The notes beneath the pieces were generated by a model, which had not been told where the DNA came from, did not search any database, and was given only the letters and a program-made list of their open reading frames with translations. From UBA4312 sp040266995 (lineage in GTDB: Bacteria; Bacillota_I; Bacilli_A; Erysipelotrichales; Erysipelotrichaceae): 37,839 bases of DNA. Within the stretch, counting starts at the first letter, position 1. The number at the start of each line of letters is the position of its first letter. The position numbers were made by a program, and so were the translations under genes. Location: NCBI GenBank assembly GCA_040266995.1, contig JAWRHV010000015.1:1-37839 (forward strand). Direction: 5' to 3'. Positions 23,022-31,267 of this stretch are shown here, one piece after another.

Positions 23022-23030
23022 TTAGCACTC
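23022..23030. promoter_or_regulatory. Second CIRCE half-site
   Basis: TTAGCACTC, a perfect left arm, 21 bases from the end of the full CIRCE. The right arm position holds only a remnant, so it is either a decayed second operator or a weak auxiliary site. Confidence 0.5.
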
Positions 23031-23093
23031 AAAGTTCACAAAGTACATGATAAATAAACATAAACAATAATAATGTATACAATATCTATACTC

Positions 23094-23122
23094 TTGTAGT
23101 ATAGCTTAAATAATTATATAAT
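23094..23122 (+). promoter_or_regulatory. Sigma-A promoter of the YwaF-like gene, leaderless geometry
   Basis: TTGTAG, 17-base spacer, perfect TATAAT ending at 23122. The predicted +1 is 23129, three bases before the ATG at 23132. Confidence 0.7.
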
Positions 23123-23131
23123 GTTTTTATC

Positions 23132-23800
23132 ATGAAACAGGAAGAACTTAATTTCTATACATTCAGTGGTATTGTTCTTTTGATCAGTGAAATCTGGAAA
23201 CAAGTTTATTTGACGTATATCCACGGGTATTATATGTGGTGGCATTTTCCTTTACAGATCTGCAGTCTTCCTATGTATCTATGTCTATTGCTGCCACACA
23301 CAAAAAAATGTCGATATGATATTCTGAATTATCTGATGACATTTGGCATGGTAGGAGGAATTGCCGGCCTGATAGGGTCTTTTGGGTTGAAGTATCCACG
23401 CCTTTCCTTATCTTTGCATTCCATTATCTGGCATGTATATTTGATCGTGATCGGATGGGTATCGGGGCATATATGGATGCGGGTCCGTCGACAGCGAAAG
23501 GATTTCAAGGGAGCATGTAAGATCTTTGCTCTGACGGCGGTACTTGCCTACCTCATCAATAAAGCGGTTTATCCATATGCGGGAATTAATTTGTTCTATC
23601 TGAATGCAAAAGTTATGGTAGATATACCGATATTTATACACCTGGTTCCATTGGTCGGGAACCGGTTGACGATTTTGCTGGTGATCTTTGCGATGGTTGA
23701 ATTTTCCCGGTTAACGATAGAAATATGGTATGTCTGCTGTGAAGAGATGAAAATTCGGGAAAAAGAGAAAAAGAAAGCGGTCGGGTATCGAAGACATTGA
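23132..23800 (+). CDS. Integral membrane protein, YwaF/TMEM164-like
   Basis: The 222 residues hold about six hydrophobic segments (roughly 10-28, 40-57, 65-85, 95-113, 128-147 and 170-192), with a basic tail ending KIREKEKKKAVGYRRH on the inside. The stretch WWHFPLQICSLPMYL (36-50), with a His and polar residues inside the membrane, and the later ILNYLMTFGMVGGIAGL resemble the YwaF (TIGR02206) group. Function is unknown; TMEM164 relatives are lipid acyltransferases in animals, which is only a hint. No ribosome site is present and the promoter is 9 bases from the ATG. The gene stands alone before a terminator. Confidence 0.6.
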   Translation: MKQEELNFYTFSGIVLLISEIWKQVYLTYIHGYYMWWHFPLQICSLPMYLCLLLPHTKKCRYDILNYLMTFGMVGGIAGLIGSFGLKYPRLSLSLHSIIWHVYLIVIGWVSGHIWMRVRRQRKDFKGACKIFALTAVLAYLINKAVYPYAGINLFYLNAKVMVDIPIFIHLVPLVGNRLTILLVIFAMVEFSRLTIEIWYVCCEEMKIREKEKKKAVGYRRH

Positions 23801-23842
23801 CAAAATGGACTATCTGACTTTTATTCTTATATTGGCTGTTTC

Positions 23843-23864
23843 ACTGCGGAAGCAGTCGTTTTTT
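23843..23864 (+). terminator. Rho-independent terminator
   Basis: ACTGC / GCAGT stem closed by a GGAA tetraloop, then CG and six T residues, 43 bases after the YwaF-like gene's stop. Confidence 0.7.
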
Positions 23865-23929
23865 GTATATATGGATGAATCAGAGGATGGATCCTAGGCA
23901 ATTCGAAAGATAAATCGTAGACAAGCCCT

Positions 23930-23953
23930 GTCTCTTTTTGAAAAACAAGAGAC
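23930..23953 (+). other. Hairpin in the leader of the XRE gene
   Basis: GTCTCTT / AAGAGAC, 7 bp, with an inner TTT/AAA extension and no T-run. It lies about 70 bases before the XRE start at 24022, so it may be a leader structure of that mRNA. No other gene is seen in 23865-24021. Confidence 0.35.
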
Positions 23954-24021
23954 TTGCCTGCTCTGTGTCCTGTCATTCTGTTGTGGATGGGACTATTCTG
24001 TATTCGAAAGGAGGTTCACAG

Positions 24022-24537
24022 ATGGATCAGAAGAAAATCGGCATCTTTTTTAAGGAACTCAGAAAGGAAAAAAATATAGCCCAGGAGAAACTGGCGGAAA
24101 TAATGAATGTATCACGCCGCACGGTCTCGTGCTGGGAGACAGGCAGTAATATGCCCGATCTGGATATCCTTATAGAAATGGCGGATTTCTATGAAGTAGA
24201 CATCCGGGAACTGCTTGACGGAGAAAGGAGAAACGAAACGATGGATCAGGAAATGAAAAAAACAGTATTAAAGGCGGCGGATTACGATAACGAGGAAAGG
24301 CTGAAGATCACACAACGGATCCACATCTGGTTTATTGTGGCACTGATTTGTGCTTTGGTATACTTTGCATCCTTATTTCTTGAACCGGCTGCTCCCAACG
24401 CGCTCTTTGACTTTGCGCAGGGATTGTTATTGGGCATTGTGTTTGCGATGATCTTTATAGGGGTTCTGATGACGGGAAAAGACGCCAAACAATTACGGAA
24501 TACCAAAAGGAGATTGTTGAAAAAAAGCAGTGTATAA
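24022..24537 (+). CDS. XRE-family regulator with C-terminal membrane anchor
   Basis: 171 residues. The N-terminal helix-turn-helix (about 6-62) contains LAEIMNVSRRTVSCWETGSN and DLDILIEMADFYEVDIRELL, a clear Cro/CI-type domain. The second half has two hydrophobic segments, roughly 100-118 (IWFIVALICALVYFASLFL) and 128-148 (FAQGLLLGIVFAMIFIGVLM), with a basic tail. It is therefore probably a membrane-held regulator. I chose the ATG at 24022 because it follows AAAGGAGG; the open frame runs back to 23938, but through the leader hairpin. Target genes are unknown; no membrane partner is next to it, though tyrA lies opposite across a shared terminator. Confidence 0.85.
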   Translation: MDQKKIGIFFKELRKEKNIAQEKLAEIMNVSRRTVSCWETGSNMPDLDILIEMADFYEVDIRELLDGERRNETMDQEMKKTVLKAADYDNEERLKITQRIHIWFIVALICALVYFASLFLEPAAPNALFDFAQGLLLGIVFAMIFIGVLMTGKDAKQLRNTKRRLLKKSSV

Positions 24538-24540
24538 CCA

Positions 24541-24580
24541 AAAAAAGATGTGGCAGAAATACCACATCTTTCTTTTATTT
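24541..24580. terminator. Bidirectional terminator between xre and tyrA
   Basis: AAAGATGTGG / CCACATCTTT, a 10-bp stem with an 8-base loop, A-rich on the left and T-rich on the right. Confidence 0.85.
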
Positions 24581-25411
24581 ATCAAACAGGGATCGACGCG
24601 CTGTGGACTGGATAAAGAGATGCTTCATCTCTTCCGTGTCCTCTTTTTCAAGACTATCCCGGAAATGTGTGATTGCCGCGATGAACTGATCGGTTTCATC
24701 GAGCAGGATGTCTTTGTTCAAAAGGAACAGCTCGGTCCACATATCCTCATTGATGGAAGCAATCCGGGTCAGATCGCGGAAACTGTCGCCGGTGTATTCC
24801 ACCAGATGGGAATTGTCATGGGTATTCATCAGACTGACGGCAATCACATGGGTCAGCTGTGATAAAAAGCCGATCATCCGGTCATGGTCTTCAATGCCCA
24901 ATACCGCAATATTGGCACATCCGAGCTTTTCACCCAGAGCCTTCGCTTCTTTAATGGCTTTCTGGCTGTTGCGGGAGGTCGGCACAACAATATAGTTGGC
25001 CCCGTTAAAGATGGTCGGGTCGGCATGTTCGATGCCACGGGATTCCCGTCCGCACATCGGGTGTGTAGAGATGAGCTCGACATCTTTTCTCAATATTTCC
25101 TGCAGAGGTTCAATGATATGACTTTTAACACCACTGATATCCATTAAGAGGCAGCCTGGCTTCAAATATTGTTGGTTTTCTTCAATCCAGCTTTTCAGTA
25201 ACGTTGGGTATAACGCGAGAACCACCGTATCACAACGGGACAGCAGGCCATCCGACATCGTGATGGTGCCATCGGCAATCATGCGATGCGCAATGGCATA
25301 ATCGATGGATTCCTGACGGCGGGCAAAGCCGTATACGGTTTCCTTCTGGTCACTCAGGCGCTGTGCGTAACTAGCACCCATCAGACCCATTCCGACAATT
25401 CCATATCTCAT
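24575..25411 (-). CDS. tyrA: Prephenate dehydrogenase
   Basis: Oxidises prephenate to 4-hydroxyphenylpyruvate with NAD, on the tyrosine branch. The 278 residues begin with the Rossmann motif YGIVGMGLMGASYA (3-16); the catalytic His is H117 in ISTHPMCGRESRG. There is no C-terminal ACT domain, which Bacillus TyrA has, so tyrosine feedback through that domain is absent. The start ATG overlaps the aroA stop by 4 bases (ATGA), making it the last gene of aroB-aroC-aroA-tyrA. Arogenate could be an alternative substrate. Confidence 0.9.
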   Translation of the reverse strand: MRYGIVGMGLMGASYAQRLSDQKETVYGFARRQESIDYAIAHRMIADGTITMSDGLLSRCDTVVLALYPTLLKSWIEENQQYLKPGCLLMDISGVKSHIIEPLQEILRKDVELISTHPMCGRESRGIEHADPTIFNGANYIVVPTSRNSQKAIKEAKALGEKLGCANIAVLGIEDHDRMIGFLSQLTHVIAVSLMNTHDNSHLVEYTGDSFRDLTRIASINEDMWTELFLLNKDILLDETDQFIAAITHFRDSLEKEDTEEMKHLFIQSTARRSLFDK

Positions 25412-26673
25412 ACTATTTCCACCTTTCCTTGTATGCTTATTATATCCTCAAAAAAATGGGGATAGGATTTAGTGATTGCGTGTGCTCCTGTAATCTGGCT
25501 GGGACTGTCTGCACACAGACCAAAGACAGTCATAGCCATCACAATGCGATGATCGTTATGCCCTTCGATCTGGACCGGGCTTTCGCACCGATACGCAGGC
25601 TTCCCGTGGATCGTAATGGTATCCTCGGTTGATGTAATATCCACCTTCCATTTTTTCAGTTCTTTTTCCATCGCTTCGATCCGGTCACTTTCCTTCATGC
25701 GCAAACGCCTGGCATGGATCAGCTTTGTGGTGCCGGTACTGTAGGCGGCCAATACGCAGAGGATCGGACCGAGATCCGGACAATCAGCCAGGTCAATGGT
25801 TTGCCCATTCAGCAAACCTGACTCTATGCAGATCTCAGAGCCCATGGTGATGGTTGCTCCACCTTGTTTCAGGAAGTCAAGAATGACCTTGTCACCTTGT
25901 CGGCTGGCGGGATCCATATTTTTGCACATAATCCGGTTTTGGATCGCGCCTAATACACCAAAGAAGGCCATCTGGGAATAATCGCCTTCCACGTTGACAT
26001 TGGTGGCATGATAGGTCTGATTGCCCGGAATGACATAGCTTGTAGGCGAAGCCTGGTCTATATGGATCCCAAAGGTTTGCAGCATCTGCAGCGTCAGTTC
26101 CACATAGGACCGGGACTGATAAGGCTCCGTGATTTCCAGCGTACTGTCTTTTTCCAATAAAGGCAATGCCAGCAGCAGTCCGGTTATAAACTGGCTGGAT
26201 ATATCACCGGGAATAAGAAAGTGTCCCGGCTGTAAAGGGCCTTGTAGTTCAATGGTTTCTTTTTGTTGAAAGGATAAGCCCTGGTTCGCAAAAATGGTTT
26301 GATAGACATCCATCGGACGGGACAGTAGACGTCCATGCCCCTGTAATACCGCTTTGAAAGGACTGAGGGCTGCCAGAGGAATCAGAAAACGCATGGTGGA
26401 ACCGGATTCCTGACAATCACAACGGATATTTTTGTTTCGTTGTGTGACATCACAGCCTTGAATGATGCATCGATCGTCTTTTTTCTCAATGCAGGCACCC
26501 AAAGCTTCCATACAAGTGATGGTGGCATCGATGTCCTTGGAGTAGGTCACGTTGGAGACGATGCTGGTGCCTTGTGCCAGGCTGGCACAGATGATGGCAC
26601 GATGGACCATGGACTTGGATGCGGGAATTTTTACAGTTCCCTTTATTTGTGAGGGTTCGATCCAAACTTTCAT
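25408..26673 (-). CDS. aroA: 3-Phosphoshikimate 1-carboxyvinyltransferase (EPSP synthase)
   Basis: Joins phosphoenolpyruvate to shikimate 3-phosphate. The 421 residues include PASKSMVHRA (17-26), the ESGSTMRFLIPLAAL loop near 88, LLSRPMDVY near 118, DCPDLGPILCVLAAYSTG near 300, RLRMKESDR and the C-terminal EGHNDHRIVMAM. The start is the ATG at 26673 (MKVWIEPSQIKG), which overlaps the aroC stop by 4 bases; the frame is open upstream to 26769, but that is aroC coding sequence in another frame. Translationally coupled at both ends. Confidence 0.93.
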   Translation of the reverse strand: MKVWIEPSQIKGTVKIPASKSMVHRAIICASLAQGTSIVSNVTYSKDIDATITCMEALGACIEKKDDRCIIQGCDVTQRNKNIRCDCQESGSTMRFLIPLAALSPFKAVLQGHGRLLSRPMDVYQTIFANQGLSFQQKETIELQGPLQPGHFLIPGDISSQFITGLLLALPLLEKDSTLEITEPYQSRSYVELTLQMLQTFGIHIDQASPTSYVIPGNQTYHATNVNVEGDYSQMAFFGVLGAIQNRIMCKNMDPASRQGDKVILDFLKQGGATITMGSEICIESGLLNGQTIDLADCPDLGPILCVLAAYSTGTTKLIHARRLRMKESDRIEAMEKELKKWKVDITSTEDTITIHGKPAYRCESPVQIEGHNDHRIVMAMTVFGLCADSPSQITGAHAITKSYPHFFEDIISIQGKVEIV

Positions 26674-27770
26674 ACGATATTCTCCGTTGCCTGCCTGGAC
26701 ATGTAGAGATCCAACAAGCCAAACGCAACCATGGAATCGATGACGATCCGTGCCCGGTGCACGATACATGGATCATGACGTCCTTGGATCTGCAAAGAGA
26801 CGTTTTCTTTGGTCAGATAATCCACAGAGCTTTGTTCTTTAAAGATCGACGGTGTCGGTTTGATCACCGTATGGATGACCAGCGGCATGCCGTTAGTAAT
26901 GCCTCCGTTGATGCCCGCATTGTGATTGGTAACGGTTTTGATCTGTCCATCTTTCATACGAAAGGCATCGTTAGCCTGGGAGCCTTTTAAACGGGCAAAG
27001 CCAAATCCTAAGCCGAAGGAGACACCTTTGACGGCCGGAATACTGAACAGCAGATGGGACAGAACGCTTTCGGTGGAATCAAAGGAAGGTTCCCCTAAGC
27101 CGGCCGGCAAGCCAATAACGGCAGTTTCGATGATACCACCCAGCGAATCCTTTTGCGTGGCAGCGGTTTCGATGGCTTCCCTCATTTCCTTTTTTGCCTG
27201 GGGATCCAATACCGCAAAATCCATGGTATTCATTTCCTGGATCTGTTGGGATAAAGTGTCCAGGTCTTTGGCAAAAAAGACATCCTGTACATTATATATT
27301 TGTTCCAGATGAGATCCGATCATGATCCCTTTGGTTTCCAGGATCTGTCGGCAGATACTGCCCGCTGCTACGATCGGGGCAGTTAAACGACCGGAAAAAT
27401 GGCCACCACCACGATAATCCTGAAATCCATGATATTTTTCGTATGCCGTAAAATCGGCATGTCCGGGACGCAAACGTCCCTGTGTTTTTTTATAATCGGC
27501 AGACCGTGTGTTGGTATTTTTGATCAATAGGGTCAATGGAGTCCCGGTCGTCTTACCTTCAAAAAAACCGGATACGATCTGGACTTGATCTTGTTCATGT
27601 CGCTGGGTTGATATTTTACCTTTGGCCTTCCGTTTTTCCATATCGGATCCAATCCGGTTCATATCTATCGAAAAACCGGCCGGCAGGCCATCCAATACAA
27701 CTCCAATGGCTTCTCCATGGCTTTCTCCAAACAAGGTCATGGAGATATTTGTTCCTATATTATTTTTCAT
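26670..27770 (-). CDS. aroC: Chorismate synthase
   Basis: Converts EPSP to chorismate with reduced FMN as a catalyst. 366 residues, normal length. Signatures: TLFGESHGEAIGVVLDG (12-28), GRLRPGHADFT near 80, and FQDYRGGGHFSGRLTA near 97, all conserved Arg/His regions for FMN and substrate, then GGITNGMPLVI near 295. The start overlaps the end of aroB by 11 bases. This is the monofunctional type, which relies on an outside flavin reductase. Confidence 0.96.
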   Translation of the reverse strand: MKNNIGTNISMTLFGESHGEAIGVVLDGLPAGFSIDMNRIGSDMEKRKAKGKISTQRHEQDQVQIVSGFFEGKTTGTPLTLLIKNTNTRSADYKKTQGRLRPGHADFTAYEKYHGFQDYRGGGHFSGRLTAPIVAAGSICRQILETKGIMIGSHLEQIYNVQDVFFAKDLDTLSQQIQEMNTMDFAVLDPQAKKEMREAIETAATQKDSLGGIIETAVIGLPAGLGEPSFDSTESVLSHLLFSIPAVKGVSFGLGFGFARLKGSQANDAFRMKDGQIKTVTNHNAGINGGITNGMPLVIHTVIKPTPSIFKEQSSVDYLTKENVSLQIQGRHDPCIVHRARIVIDSMVAFGLLDLYMSRQATENIV

Positions 27771-28773
27771 AAGGACCTCTTTCTAATACCTGGCGCAAAG
27801 AATCCATATCCATTTCATCGATCCGGAAGGTTCCGGCCTTCGGTACTTTCACCACGGAAATGGTTTCCCCGCTGTTCTTTTTATCATGTAGCATCCTCTC
27901 CATTATTCTTTCCACATCATAATCCGGGACGTTCGGTAAGTCCAGTCGTTGATAGATGCTAAGGACGCGTTGTTTTAAAAGGGGATCTTCGATAAAGAAG
28001 AGCATCCCCATCGCGACACATTCACCATGAAGATACGTATTCAGTCCATAGTCGCTTTCAAGGGCGTGGCCGATCGTATGTCCAAAGTTTAAGATCTTGC
28101 GTAATCCGGCTTCCTTTTCGTCCTGGCTGACCACGTCGGCTTTGACCTGGATGGAGCGAAGAATGATCTGCTCTATAGGTAATGGCTCTTGTTCAAAAAG
28201 GTCGATCAACGCAGGATCCATGATGAGACCGGTCTTTAAAGCTTCCGCCAGTCCATTGTGGATCTGCCGGTCCGGTAGCGTAGTTAAGACATCCGGATCG
28301 ATGATGACGGCCTTTGGCTGCCAGAAAGCACCGACAATATTCTTGTAAGCATCGACATCGATAGCTACCTTTCCACCAACGCTAGAGTCCACCTGGGCTA
28401 ACAGTGTCGTGGGAATATTATAAAAATCTATGCCTCGCATATATGTGGCCGCAACAAATCCGGCCAGATCGCCGGTGACGCCGCCGCCTAAGGCGATAAT
28501 GGCATCTTTGCGGGTAAAATGAGCTTGGATCAGTTCTTTTAACAGGTTCTCATACTGGCGAAAGCTTTTAGAAGCTTCTCCGGCGGGAAACCGCAGTACA
28601 ATGGTATGGGGGCATTGTTTTCTTACGATATCGATCCATTGTTGAGGAACCTGGCTGTCACTGATAATGGCCATGCGACGATGGACATCGATCAGATCGG
28701 ATAGATGATACAGGGCATGTTTTTCGATACGAACAGGATACGAATGTTCCTTCAGATTGACTTGAATATGCAT
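27760..28773 (-). CDS. aroB: 3-Dehydroquinate synthase
   Basis: Closes the carbocycle from DAHP using NAD and a divalent metal. The 337 residues carry ALGGGVTGDLAGFVAATYMR (93-113), DSSVGGKVAID (129-139) and the metal ligands in NFGHTIGHALE and LHGECVAMGM (about 230-250). It is the first gene of the minus-strand operon. No good ribosome site is placed before the ATG: AGGTGA is present about 18 bases away, inside a 6-bp hairpin at 28785-28800, so translation may be regulated or weak. Genes aroD, aroE, aroK and DAHP synthase are not in the window. Confidence 0.94.
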   Translation of the reverse strand: MHIQVNLKEHSYPVRIEKHALYHLSDLIDVHRRMAIISDSQVPQQWIDIVRKQCPHTIVLRFPAGEASKSFRQYENLLKELIQAHFTRKDAIIALGGGVTGDLAGFVAATYMRGIDFYNIPTTLLAQVDSSVGGKVAIDVDAYKNIVGAFWQPKAVIIDPDVLTTLPDRQIHNGLAEALKTGLIMDPALIDLFEQEPLPIEQIILRSIQVKADVVSQDEKEAGLRKILNFGHTIGHALESDYGLNTYLHGECVAMGMLFFIEDPLLKQRVLSIYQRLDLPNVPDYDVERIMERMLHDKKNSGETISVVKVPKAGTFRIDEMDMDSLRQVLERGPYEK

Positions 28774-28784
28774 ACTATACTCGC

Positions 28785-28800
28785 AACAGGGTCACCTGTT
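28785..28800 (-). other. Hairpin in the aroB leader
   Basis: On the minus strand AACAGG / CCTGTT close a TGAC loop, 11 bases before the aroB ATG. The only AGG near the start lies in the stem. On the plus strand the same structure is followed by six T residues, but no plus-strand transcript is expected to reach it. Confidence 0.4.
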
Positions 28801-28912
28801 TTTTCCTTTCTGTATTCCTTATACTTTCATCATCATAGCACGAAAAGAAAAAATTTTCAGAAAATCAAATGAAAATTAACGACTTGTGGTATTATATTCT
28901 AGTGGAGGCTTT

Positions 28913-29995
28913 ATGAAAGGTATTGAGCATAGTTTAGAACAGATCGATCAGCAGATGGCACAGCTGTATGAAAAGCGGCTGGATGTAGTAGCCAGACAGC
29001 TTGATCAACGAAAAAAACAAGGACTTCCGCCGGTGGATCGACAATGGGAAGACCGGATGATCGAACAATATGTCAATGGAATCTCCAATCCGGAATATAA
29101 GGATTCGTATCGGGATTTTATTACATATATAATGGAAGATGCCCATATGCATCAGCAGCGATTGTTAAATCATGAAGTCGTAGCGTATGCCGGTGTCAAA
29201 GGGGCGTTTGCGCATATGGCGGCGCAGAATCTGTATCCCGGAAGCCCGAATCTTAACTGCAAGTCGTTTGATGAGGTCTTTGAAGCTGTATTGACCAACA
29301 AGGCGCATTATGGGGTCATTCCTTTTGAAAACTCCAATTCCGGCCTGGTCGGAGAAGTGCTGGATGGGCTTTTGAAATATCCGGTATACATTCTGCATAT
29401 GGCAGACCAGCGCATCAAACAGTGTCTTCTGGGAACCAGACATGCCACTTTAAAGGATATTGAATATGTCTATTCCAAGGATCAGGCATTAGCGCAGTCG
29501 CAGACGTTCTTGAAGCAGTTGAATGTGCAGACCATCGCCTATCCGAATACAGCGTTAGCTGCCCGTTATGTTGCGGATGAGAATGATATCCATAAAGCTG
29601 CGATTGCGGCCAAAGAGAATGCACGTTTATACGGATTGAAAGTGCTGGCAGAAAATATCCAGCCGGATAATCGGAACACTACGCGGTTTATGGTCATTGG
29701 CCGTCAGCCAAGCCGACAGGGGAATCACTTCAGTATCGTCTTTACAGCCAAACATACCAGTGGATCGCTGGCAAAGATCATTGAAGTCATCGCCAAATAT
29801 GGTTTGAACATGGACAGCATTCAGTCACGTCCAAGAAAAGACAAGCCGTTTGAATATTTCTTCTATATTGAAATGGATGGAGATCTGAATGAAGAGAACA
29901 CCATTCGATGTATGGAGGAGGTTGCCAAGGTTTGCGAGTCATTCCGTATTTTAGGAAAATACAACATTGATGAATATAAGGAGGAAGAGCAATGA
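28913..29995 (+). CDS. pheA: Bifunctional chorismate mutase / prephenate dehydratase
   Basis: Converts chorismate to prephenate and on to phenylpyruvate. 360 residues in three parts: an AroQ-type helical mutase domain (about 1-85, LEQIDQQMAQLYEKRLDVV), the dehydratase domain (about 89-265, with AYAGVKGAFAHMAAQ, GVIPFENSNSGLVGEVLDGL and the catalytic TTRF at 246-249), and an ACT domain (about 272-350), where QSRP replaces the usual ESRP of the phenylalanine site. A GGAGG site before 28913 sets the start; the frame extends to a GTG at 28886 without one. The stop overlaps the aminotransferase start by 4 bases. Confidence 0.93.
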   Translation: MKGIEHSLEQIDQQMAQLYEKRLDVVARQLDQRKKQGLPPVDRQWEDRMIEQYVNGISNPEYKDSYRDFITYIMEDAHMHQQRLLNHEVVAYAGVKGAFAHMAAQNLYPGSPNLNCKSFDEVFEAVLTNKAHYGVIPFENSNSGLVGEVLDGLLKYPVYILHMADQRIKQCLLGTRHATLKDIEYVYSKDQALAQSQTFLKQLNVQTIAYPNTALAARYVADENDIHKAAIAAKENARLYGLKVLAENIQPDNRNTTRFMVIGRQPSRQGNHFSIVFTAKHTSGSLAKIIEVIAKYGLNMDSIQSRPRKDKPFEYFFYIEMDGDLNEENTIRCMEEVAKVCESFRILGKYNIDEYKEEEQ

Positions 29996-31221
29996 ATCTA
30001 TTAAAGGAAAGTGCCAATCGCACACCGATCGTGGATACTGTATTTGCGATCGTTGCCAAAGCAAAGGAAGACAAAGAGAAAAACGGACCGGAAAATGTCG
30101 TGGACGCAACCATCGGTTCCTTATATGGAGAGGATGGGAAGCTGGTGGCATTGGACACGGTGTTTAACTCATTGAAATCGTTGGATAATCGTGTATTGGC
30201 AAAATACGCAGCCAGCTTTAACGGAAATCCAGATTTCCGTGAAAAAGTCTATGACTGGGTATTGGACGGAAACAGTCATTTATCTCATCAGGTCATCGCA
30301 ACACCAGGTGGAACCGGTGCTGTGGATATGACGATCTCAGAATGCCTGGATGCCGGTCAGACATTGATCATTCCGAATATCGCATGGGGATCCTATGCCC
30401 TGATGGCACAGATGGGAAACCTGGACATAGCGCGCTATGACTTGTTTGAAGGGAATCATTTTAACCTGGATTCCTTTAAGGAAACGTGTCAGGCTGTAAT
30501 GCAGAAACAGAATCGTCTTGTCATCATCATCAATGACCCTTGTCATAACCCGACCGGTTATGCGATGAGCAAGGAAGAGTGGAAAGCCGTTGTGGATTAT
30601 CTGAAGGAAGTATCCAAAACCCATGCGGTTGTACTGCTGAATGACATTGCCTATATTGACTTCTCTTACCGAGGAGCCGAAGCGAAGGAATACTTCTCTG
30701 TATTTGATGATATCACGGACAATATGGCCGTTGTGGTGGCATTCAGCTTATCCAAATCCATGACCAGCTATGGACTTCGTTGCGGGGCAGCCATCGTTAT
30801 GGCAAAACAGCAGGAAACGGCAGATGAACTGAAGATCGTCTTTGAGAAGAATGCCCGGGCAACATGGTCCAATATCAACAACGGGGCGATGGCGATGTTC
30901 GTGGACGTATTGGACAACCATCTGGATGCCTATAACGAAGAAAGACAGACATATGTGGATCTGTTAAAAAAGAGAAGTGAGATCTTTATCAAGGAAGCCG
31001 ATGAAGCCGGGTTGAAACATTATCCGTATAAGGAAGGATTCTTTGTGACATTATCGATGGACAATGCCACAAGAGACGCATTCCATGAAGCTTTGATGGC
31101 AAACCATATTTATACAGTAAAAGTAAACCAGGGAATTCGTGTAGCTGTATGTTCATTGTCTCTAGAAAAGACAAAAGGACTGGCAGGCAAGATGAAGGAA
31201 ATCCTGGATTCTGTACAATAA
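29992..31221 (+). CDS. Aminotransferase class I/II, probably aromatic
   Basis: PLP-dependent aminotransferase, 409 residues. PLP-binding Lys255 is in FSLSKSMTSYGLRCG, the Asn-Pro substrate/PLP motif is NDPCHNPTGY (181-190), and ATPGGTGAVD (103-112) binds the phosphate. The sequence resembles the AspC/TyrB fold type I group. Since its start overlaps the pheA stop (ATGA), the likely job is the last step to phenylalanine and tyrosine from phenylpyruvate and 4-hydroxyphenylpyruvate. Aspartate aminotransferase activity cannot be excluded. A terminator follows. Confidence 0.87.
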   Translation: MNLLKESANRTPIVDTVFAIVAKAKEDKEKNGPENVVDATIGSLYGEDGKLVALDTVFNSLKSLDNRVLAKYAASFNGNPDFREKVYDWVLDGNSHLSHQVIATPGGTGAVDMTISECLDAGQTLIIPNIAWGSYALMAQMGNLDIARYDLFEGNHFNLDSFKETCQAVMQKQNRLVIIINDPCHNPTGYAMSKEEWKAVVDYLKEVSKTHAVVLLNDIAYIDFSYRGAEAKEYFSVFDDITDNMAVVVAFSLSKSMTSYGLRCGAAIVMAKQQETADELKIVFEKNARATWSNINNGAMAMFVDVLDNHLDAYNEERQTYVDLLKKRSEIFIKEADEAGLKHYPYKEGFFVTLSMDNATRDAFHEALMANHIYTVKVNQGIRVAVCSLSLEKTKGLAGKMKEILDSVQ

Positions 31222-31223
31222 TT

Positions 31224-31246
31224 AACCGGAGCATGCTCCGGTTTTT
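31224..31246 (+). terminator. Rho-independent terminator of the pheA operon
   Basis: AACCGGAGC / GCTCCGGTT, a perfect GC-rich palindrome running into TTTTT, beginning 2 bases after the stop. Confidence 0.88.
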
Positions 31247-31254
31247 CAAATGCC

Positions 31255-31263
31255 TGTTATAAT
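31255..31263 (+). promoter_or_regulatory. Extended -10 promoter of the formate/nitrite channel gene
   Basis: TGT-TATAAT is an extended -10 box (TGnTATAAT) with no clear -35 box. The expected +1 is about 31270, among the possible start codons at 31268, 31271 and 31274. Confidence 0.55.
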
Positions 31264-31267
31264 GTAG

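Noticed and set aside
26674..26769. Earlier start for aroA
   Set aside because: It overlaps conserved aroC coding sequence by about 100 bases and lacks EPSP synthase similarity; the 4-base overlap at 26673 is the usual coupling.
28785..28806. Plus-strand terminator upstream of pheA
   Set aside because: The hairpin and T-run look right, but aroB and everything to its left is on the minus strand, so no plus-strand transcript should reach it.
28774..28912. T-box or tryptophan/phenylalanine leader attenuator before the aromatic operons
   Set aside because: The interval of 139 bases shared by two divergent genes is too short and shows no T-box motif or leader peptide.
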